From: an uncultured Pseudomonadota bacterium | GTDB lineage: Bacteria > Pseudomonadota > Alphaproteobacteria > RF32 > CAG-239 | Direction of reading: 5' to 3' | NCBI GenBank assembly: GCA_902795745.1 | Contig: CADBMG010000059.1 | Location: forward strand, 1 to 15,016 | DNA length: 15,016 nt | Part shown: one piece after another, positions 13,881-15,016 of the stretch | Numbering within the stretch: the first letter of the stretch is position 1 | How the letters are laid out: each line of letters begins with the position of its first letter | Position numbers and translations under genes: made by a program | Notes under the pieces: generated by a model | The model's database searches: none | What the model saw: the letters and a program-made list of their open reading frames with translations, nothing else | Told to the model about the DNA's origin: nothing

Positions 13881-14834
13881 ATGGCAACAGTTAACGATAC
13901 TGATTTTTCGGATATTTACATTATTCCTGATGGCAGTGCTTATATTTGGGGTAAAAAAACTCCGAGCGGGTTGGTTGCAACACGTCCCGATGATTTTGAC
14001 GAGTTTTACCAGGCATTGAAAGATACATTTGATGGCGATAATACCAGTTATCTGGTTAAATATAAAGGGCTACATTATCGTATTGAACGTACCGAAACGT
14101 TGGAAGGTGAACAATTTTGTGCTCGTAAAATGCCCCACACTGTTCCGGATATAAATAAATTGGGAATTGAAGAAAAGCTTCTTAATTATTTGAAATCACT
14201 TAGTGGCGCGGCAGGATTAATATTGCTTGCCGGAACTACCGGTTCGGGTAAAACAACAACACTATCTGCTTTATTGCGTGAGTTTTTGATTCGTGACGGT
14301 GGGTATGCGTTTACATTGGAAGATCCGGTAGAAATGCCTCTTGACGGTATTTATCATACGGTTAATGGTGAGTTGGGAATTTGTAAGCAAACAACGCCTC
14401 CCGGAGGTTCATGGTCAAAAGGTTTAAGATCAATTTTACGTTCTAAGCCGCGTTATGTCTATTTGGGTGAAGTTCGTGATCCGGCAATTGCATCAGAGGC
14501 TATGCGTGCCGCTATTTCCGGTCACTTGGTATTAACCACAATTCACGCTGCTACTGTAACTGATGCTATTCAGTCTATGGTTAAATATGCTGCCGCCAGC
14601 GGTATTTCTGAGGATATGGCATACGATTTGGTCGGCAATGGTATTTTGACGGTACTGCATCAAAAATTGGTCGGTGTACCGCGGCGCCCAGTTGTTGAGG
14701 CAGTGTTTGCCAATCCAGATTCAAGTAAGGGTGATCAGGTGAGGGGAATTATTAAGAGCGGAAAGCTCAATCTTTCAACTACAATTGAACAGCAACGTAT
14801 TCGTTTGGCTCGTGGTATTCCATTGTTTGATTGA
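13881..14834 (+). CDS. PilT/GspE/DotB-like secretion ATPase
   Basis: A 317-residue ATPase of the type II/IV secretion superfamily; members are cytoplasmic hexamers driving pilus retraction/extension or secretion. Residues 1-105 form an N-terminal domain similar in size to the PAS-like N-domain of PilT. Then come Walker A GTTGSGKTT (118-126), the Asp box TLEDPVE (145-151), GLRSILRSKP (181-190) leading to Walker B YLGEVRDP (194-201), and the His box GHLVLTTIHAAT (214-225), all in the expected order. The C-terminal helical region (226-317) is shorter than in PilT (about 344). SKPRYVYLGE replaces the commoner DPDVI-type stretch before GEIRD. AGGAG at 13867-13871 supports ATG 13881. No pilin, platform or secretin gene is in the window, so PilT, DotB or another role cannot be decided. 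Confidence 0.8.
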   Translation: MATVNDTDFSDIYIIPDGSAYIWGKKTPSGLVATRPDDFDEFYQALKDTFDGDNTSYLVKYKGLHYRIERTETLEGEQFCARKMPHTVPDINKLGIEEKLLNYLKSLSGAAGLILLAGTTGSGKTTTLSALLREFLIRDGGYAFTLEDPVEMPLDGIYHTVNGELGICKQTTPPGGSWSKGLRSILRSKPRYVYLGEVRDPAIASEAMRAAISGHLVLTTIHAATVTDAIQSMVKYAAASGISEDMAYDLVGNGILTVLHQKLVGVPRRPVVEAVFANPDSSKGDQVRGIIKSGKLNLSTTIEQQRIRLARGIPLFD

Positions 14835-14853
14835 TAACGGTTTGTTGTTACAA

Positions 14854-14895
14854 AATATGGTTGTCACTACCTTGAGTGGTAATGATGACCATATT
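14854..14895 (+). terminator. Long hairpin after the secretion ATPase gene
   Basis: 14854-14866 pairs with 14883-14895 over 13 base pairs (two G-U). After one mismatch, TACC (14868-14871) pairs with GGTA (14878-14881), leaving a 6-base loop. It begins 19 bases after the stop. There is no T-run directly after it, so it may be an atypical terminator or an mRNA-protecting 3' structure. Confidence 0.5.
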
Positions 14896-14913
14896 CTTAT
14901 GTAAGTCTATTAA

Positions 14914-14935
14914 ATATTTTTCGTGATAAAAATAT
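14914..14935. repeat. AT-rich inverted repeat next to the right-edge promoter
   Basis: ATATTTTT (14914-14921) and AAAAATAT (14928-14935) are perfect 8-base arms around CGTGAT. The repeat ends one base before the -35 hexamer and may be an operator or an UP-type element. Confidence 0.45.
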
Positions 14936-14936
14936 A

Positions 14937-14965
14937 TTGACAAATAGAAAAAAATATCACATAAT
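14937..14965 (+). promoter_or_regulatory. Strong promoter reading out of the right edge
   Basis: A perfect TTGACA (14937-14942), 17 bases, then CATAAT (14960-14965), five of six. CACAT-A-ATGTG (14958-14968), a perfect palindrome, overlaps the -10 and could be an operator. No start codon with a ribosome site follows before 15016, so the gene it serves lies outside the window. Confidence 0.65.
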
Positions 14966-15016
14966 GTGTATTATCTACTTGATTTTCCGTAATAATATAT
15001 TGATTTTTGTTTATTA

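Noticed and set aside
13834..14019. Short plus-strand open frame starting MCNIYNIY
   Set aside because: It overlaps the ATPase gene in another frame and lacks a ribosome site; the AGGAG at 13867-13871 belongs to the ATPase start.
1..15016. CRISPR array, tRNA, rRNA, insertion sequence or prophage
   Set aside because: No regularly spaced repeats, cloverleaf-like sequence, transposase/integrase or terminal repeats were recognised by reading both strands.

Overview
The window reads as a stretch of a low-GC Gram-negative chromosome, most likely from an alphaproteobacterium. The evidence is an outer-membrane FadL/OmpP1-type protein, Sec signal peptides and lipoproteins, the compact order rpsF-rpsR-rplI, and a GT4 glycosyltransferase whose conserved blocks (for example HARSRAPAWSA) I associate with alphaproteobacteria. 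The lineage call is inference from sequence recognition, not from a search. No tRNA, rRNA, CRISPR array, insertion sequence or phage gene was seen. Gene density is high and no gene-free stretch exceeds 300 bases.

Layout. (1) 1-3418, minus strand: a branched-chain amino acid/amide-type ABC importer operon, transcribed livH, substrate-binding lipoprotein A, substrate-binding lipoprotein B, livM (runs off the window). Lipoprotein A is split by a 7-G homopolymer: the signal sequence and lipobox are in one frame and the rest of the protein is in another. (2) 3524-5043, minus strand: an AlbA_2 (Schlafen-type) protein translationally coupled to RNase HI. (3) 5119-6396, plus strand: rpsF-rpsR-rplI with its own promoter, a leader carrying two hairpins, and a terminator. 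Its promoter is back to back with that of the AlbA_2/rnhA unit. (4) 6509-9740, plus strand: a GT4 glycosyltransferase followed closely by thrS and a strong terminator. (5) 9764-11205, plus strand: a secreted MORN_2-repeat protein coupled by an ATGA overlap to a patatin-like phospholipase. This pair meets gpsA tail to tail, with overlapping stop codons. (6) 11202-13675, minus strand: gpsA and an outer-membrane FadL/OmpP1 protein, separated by a terminator. (7) 13881-14834, plus strand: a lone PilT/GspE/DotB-like secretion ATPase, followed by a long hairpin and a strong promoter for a gene beyond the right edge.

How the genes work together. Most are housekeeping: translation (S6, S18, L9, ThrRS), replication/repair (RNase HI), nutrient import and phospholipid backbone synthesis (GpsA). 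There is a loose envelope/lipid theme from 9.8 to 13.6 kb: patatin hydrolase, GpsA and FadL-type porin. The features most worth checking are the G-tract frameshift in the tandem lipoprotein pair, the MORN_2-patatin coupled pair, the orphan ATPase with its 3' hairpin, the structured S6 leader, and the palindrome-flanked promoter at the right edge. No clear new defence or mobile system is visible.
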